The notes beneath the pieces were generated by a model. It ran no database searches. It saw only the letters and a list, made by a program, of their open reading frames with translations, and was not told where the DNA came from. Positions 36,997 through 39,420 of a DNA stretch of 39,420 nucleotides are shown one piece after another. Source of the stretch: Massilia glaciei (lineage in GTDB: Bacteria; Pseudomonadota; Gammaproteobacteria; Burkholderiales; Burkholderiaceae_D); contig NZ_PXWF02000312.1 of the NCBI RefSeq assembly GCF_003011895.2, forward strand, positions 1 through 39,420, given 5' to 3'. Position 1 is the stretch's first letter, and every line of letters starts with the position of its first letter. A program made the translations under genes and the position numbers.

Positions 36997-39420
36997 TCAG
37001 TCGTTGAGATCGATGTCCAGGCTCCAGCTGTTGAGCTTGCCGACATCGCGCGTGGCCAGATCGCTCACCTGAAGGCGCACCGTCCCCTGCATCGGCTTGC
37101 CCCGCAAGGCGGCCAGGTCCGGCAGGGACGCCGAGCTGTAGGTCTGGATCAGCTTGGCGCCATCGCCGCCGCTTCGGTCGTGCAGCGGCACGCCGATGCC
37201 AGACGGCGGGACCAGGCTGACCTTGAGGTCGCCGATATGGCTGTGGGTGATGTCGAGCTTGACCGCGATATGGGCCAGCCGCCCGCCGTCGGCCATGTCG
37301 AGCTGGCGTTCGACAGCCTGCCGGTCGGGGATGTTGACGCCCGCGTCGTCCCGCAGCCGCACGGTGCGCTCGGCACGTGGTGTGACGGTGATGTCCCAGC
37401 TGCGCAACACGCCACTGTCGGCCGGCGCCAGGTCCTGCACGAGCAAGGTCCAGGCGCCCTCGACGGGATCGCCCGCCAACCCGGCCAGCGCCGGCGTGGT
37501 GGCGGGTGAATAACGCTTGCGCAGCTGCGCGCCGCGCGCGCCTTCGCGCTCATGCAGGACGATGGCCCGGCCGCGCGGGCTGATCAGGGAAACGCGCAAG
37601 TCCCCCACATAGCTGTGCGCGATGTCGACGTTGACGGCGAGCGTGCCCACCACTTGCCGGCCGCCCAGGCGGATCTCGCTGCGCACGCCGGGGCTTTGGT
37701 TGTCGGAGATCGGCAGGTTGGGCGCGGCGCCGCCGTGCAGGACGGGCCCCCCGGGCGGGGCGGCGCCCAGCGCGATCGCGGCCGCCACGGCGGCGGCCGC
37801 GTCGACCCGGCCGTGTCCGAACCAGGGACTCCAGCTGCCGTCGGCCAGCCCGATGTCGCTGAAGTCGCCCGTGTCGAAAGGGGCGATCGGCGACACGTCC
37901 CATTGTTCGGGATGGGGGTCGTAGCTGGCCGGCGGCGTGCGCGGGTAGCCGCGTTGGTCGAGCTGCTTCGAGGCGCTGCGCTTGAGCACGGAGATGACCT
38001 GCGCCGCGCTCAGCTGCGCGTTGGCGGAGATGGCCAGCGCGGCGATGCCCGCCACCAGCGGCGTCGCGCTCGAGGTGCCGCCGAAGTCGGCCGTCGTGCC
38101 GCCCGGCGCGCCGGTCGTGGTGGTGATGCCGAGGCCGGGCACGGTCATGCGGCCGTATTCGTGGCTATTGCTCGACGGCGCGCTCAGCGCGATGCCGCTG
38201 CCGTAGTTTGAATAATGGCTGCGCTGGGCATTGCTGGCCAGCGCGGCGATGTGCATCACGCCGTCGAGGTCCGCCAGGTTGTGCCGGAATTGGCGCGCGG
38301 TGCGCACACCGACCCAGCTGCGGGTGCCGTCGGCGTTGAAGCGCCAGCCGTGGTCGAAGGGCACGTCGACCGTGGCGGTGTGTTGGATCGGACAATTCCC
38401 GTTGCCCGCGCCCACAGGAAAACGATGCCCTTGCCGCGGCGTCCCCCGGCGGCCGACAGCTCGGCAATGCGCCTGAGGACCTGCTGCGCGTGCTCCGCCC
38501 TGGGACTCATGCCCCAGGAGTTGGACATGACATCGACCTTGTCGGCCAGGAAGTCGATCGCCGTGCGCAATTTGGAGTCGCTGATGAACAGCGACTGGCC
38601 CGACGACTCCCATTGGATCGGCAGCAGCCGGCAGCCGGGCGCGGCCCCGACCGTCAGCACGGCATCGGCCTCGCCCGCGATGACCCCGGCGCATGAGGTG
38701 CCGTGGTTGGCCCCGTTCTTGTACATCTGCGCGGGATCGGCGTCGATGTCGCCGCGCGCCACCAGGCGCTCGCCACGGAAGTAGCCCCAGCCGGCGAATT
38801 TGCCGGGCGAGTCGAAATCGGGATGCGACAGCTTGCAACCATCGTCGGTCACGCCGACGACGACATCGGCATCGCCGTAGTGGTCGAGCAGGCGCCATGC
38901 GGCCTCGCAATTGGTGGAGGCGCGGTGGTCGAAGGCGGGATCGGCGATGTCGTGCAAATGCCATTGCTGCGCGTAGGCCGGGTCGGACGGGATGGCCAAC
39001 TGGTAGGTCTGCGCGCGGTAGTTCAGGTCGTTCTCGGCCATGTCGACGAGCCGCTCGCGCTCGGTCAGTTCGACCACCAGCGCCACCGCGTCCATGCCGG
39101 TGTGGAGCGTGAGCTGGAACAGGCCCTCGCGCTCGCTGTACATCTGGCGCTTGACCAGGCCGTAGCGGCCGGCGAACAGGTCGAGTTCCTGCGCCGAGGG
39201 CGGCTGCCTGAAGGTGACGAAGATGCGGCCGGTGGCGAGGAATTCCTCGCCGGTGTCGGCGGTGTAATACGACGGCGCGGTGCTCGCGTGCGCGCCGGCG
39301 CCGGCCTTGGCGGCGTCGAGCGCGCCGGCCGGCGCGCGCACGCGCGCCGAGTTTGGCGAGAGCGCCTCGGCGTCGGCGACGCCGAGGCGCGCGAGACGGT
39401 CGGGGGGGGGGGGGGGGCGC
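36997..39420 (-). pseudogene. Subtilisin-like S8 serine protease with two P-type C-terminal domains; one-base frameshift, 5' end outside window
   Basis: The catalytic domain has Asp in VVVGVTDDGCKLSHPDF, His in GANHGTSCAGVIAG and Ser in FGGTSSATPLVAGIAAL. Between His and Ser the frame breaks near 38405-38412: one frame ends GKGIVFLWARATG, and the other continues as AGNGNCPIQHTATVDVPF; adding one G (GCGGCGGGC instead of GCGCGGGC) restores FLWAAGNGNCP with the oxyanion Asn. The C-terminus carries two proprotein-convertase P-like domains (AVNVDIAHSYVGDLRVSLIS and AVKLDITHSHIGDLKVSLVP). The N-terminus has a prodomain-like part (GRIFVTFRQPPSAQELDLFA). The frame is open to the window edge through a proline run encoded by the 16-G/C tract, so the true start is not visible. 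Either a broken gene or a sequencing error. Confidence 0.82.
39402..39417. repeat. Homopolymer run of 16 G at the window edge
   Basis: On the protease strand it is C16, encoding five prolines before DRLARLGVADAEALS in the frame of the protease. Such a run can change length by slippage, or can mark a poor assembly position. Confidence 0.9.

Noticed and set aside
1-39420. CRISPR arrays, tRNA or rRNA genes, insertion sequences, riboswitches
   Set aside because: Tandem repeats present are 11-15 bp without spacers; no tRNA cloverleaf, rRNA, transposase or conserved riboswitch core was recognised.

Overview
The window looks like a GC-rich beta-proteobacterial chromosome, most like Oxalobacteraceae (Massilia/Duganella type). 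This is inferred from gene content (De Ley-Doudoroff galactose genes, TonB receptors, LacI-controlled glycan loci, PAAR/DUF4123 secretion genes), not from any marker gene. No tRNA, rRNA, CRISPR array or intact mobile element was found.

Layout. (1) 1-1.7 kb: the end of a type VI secretion cargo module (DUF4123 adaptor, cut by the window edge, coupled to a PAAR tip protein) and two small coupled unknown genes. (2) 1.8-12.1 kb: a nearly complete non-phosphorylating D-galactose (De Ley-Doudoroff) locus: lactonase, galactonate dehydratase DgoD, an SMP-30 paralogue that has lost every metal ligand, an AraFGH-type sugar ABC importer, a GbpR-like LysR regulator, kinase DgoK, aldolase DgoA and an SDR that probably oxidises galactose. 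(3) 12.3-14.9 kb: a small membrane protein, then a decaying stretch: a GH13 (amylosucrase-like) C-terminal scrap, a deleted and frameshifted fructokinase, and a hydrolase split by an in-frame TGA. (4) 14.9-17.9 kb: a TonB-dependent receptor with a clear terminator and promoter.

(5) 18.2-36.7 kb is the most interesting part: a LacI-family regulator and a dispersed set of catabolic genes sharing a 16-bp inverted-repeat operator, consensus TTGACTTCGAATGCAA (ideal palindrome TTGCATTCGAATGCAA). I find nine copies (two weak), none seen elsewhere in the window. They precede the LacI gene, a five-gene set of NTF2/SnoaL-like proteins with a GPH-type glycoside transporter, a second TonB receptor, a four-gene operon (histidinol-dehydrogenase-like enzyme, SDR, two-domain cupin, alpha/beta hydrolase), a Tat-exported GH1 beta-glycosidase and an HpcH/HpaI aldolase. 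A plausible reading is: outer-membrane capture of a glycoside, periplasmic deglycosylation by GH1, inner-membrane import by GPH, rearrangement or dehydration by the NTF2-like proteins, oxidation by the HisD-like enzyme and SDR, and retro-aldol cleavage. The substrate is unknown; I recognise no described pathway with this gene set. An ornithine cyclodeaminase gene sits inside the region without an operator.

(6) 37.0-39.4 kb: a subtilisin-like protease with two P-type C-terminal domains, carrying a one-base frameshift and a 16-G run at the window edge. Several disrupted genes and G-runs mean that some breaks could be sequencing errors; read-level checks are named below.
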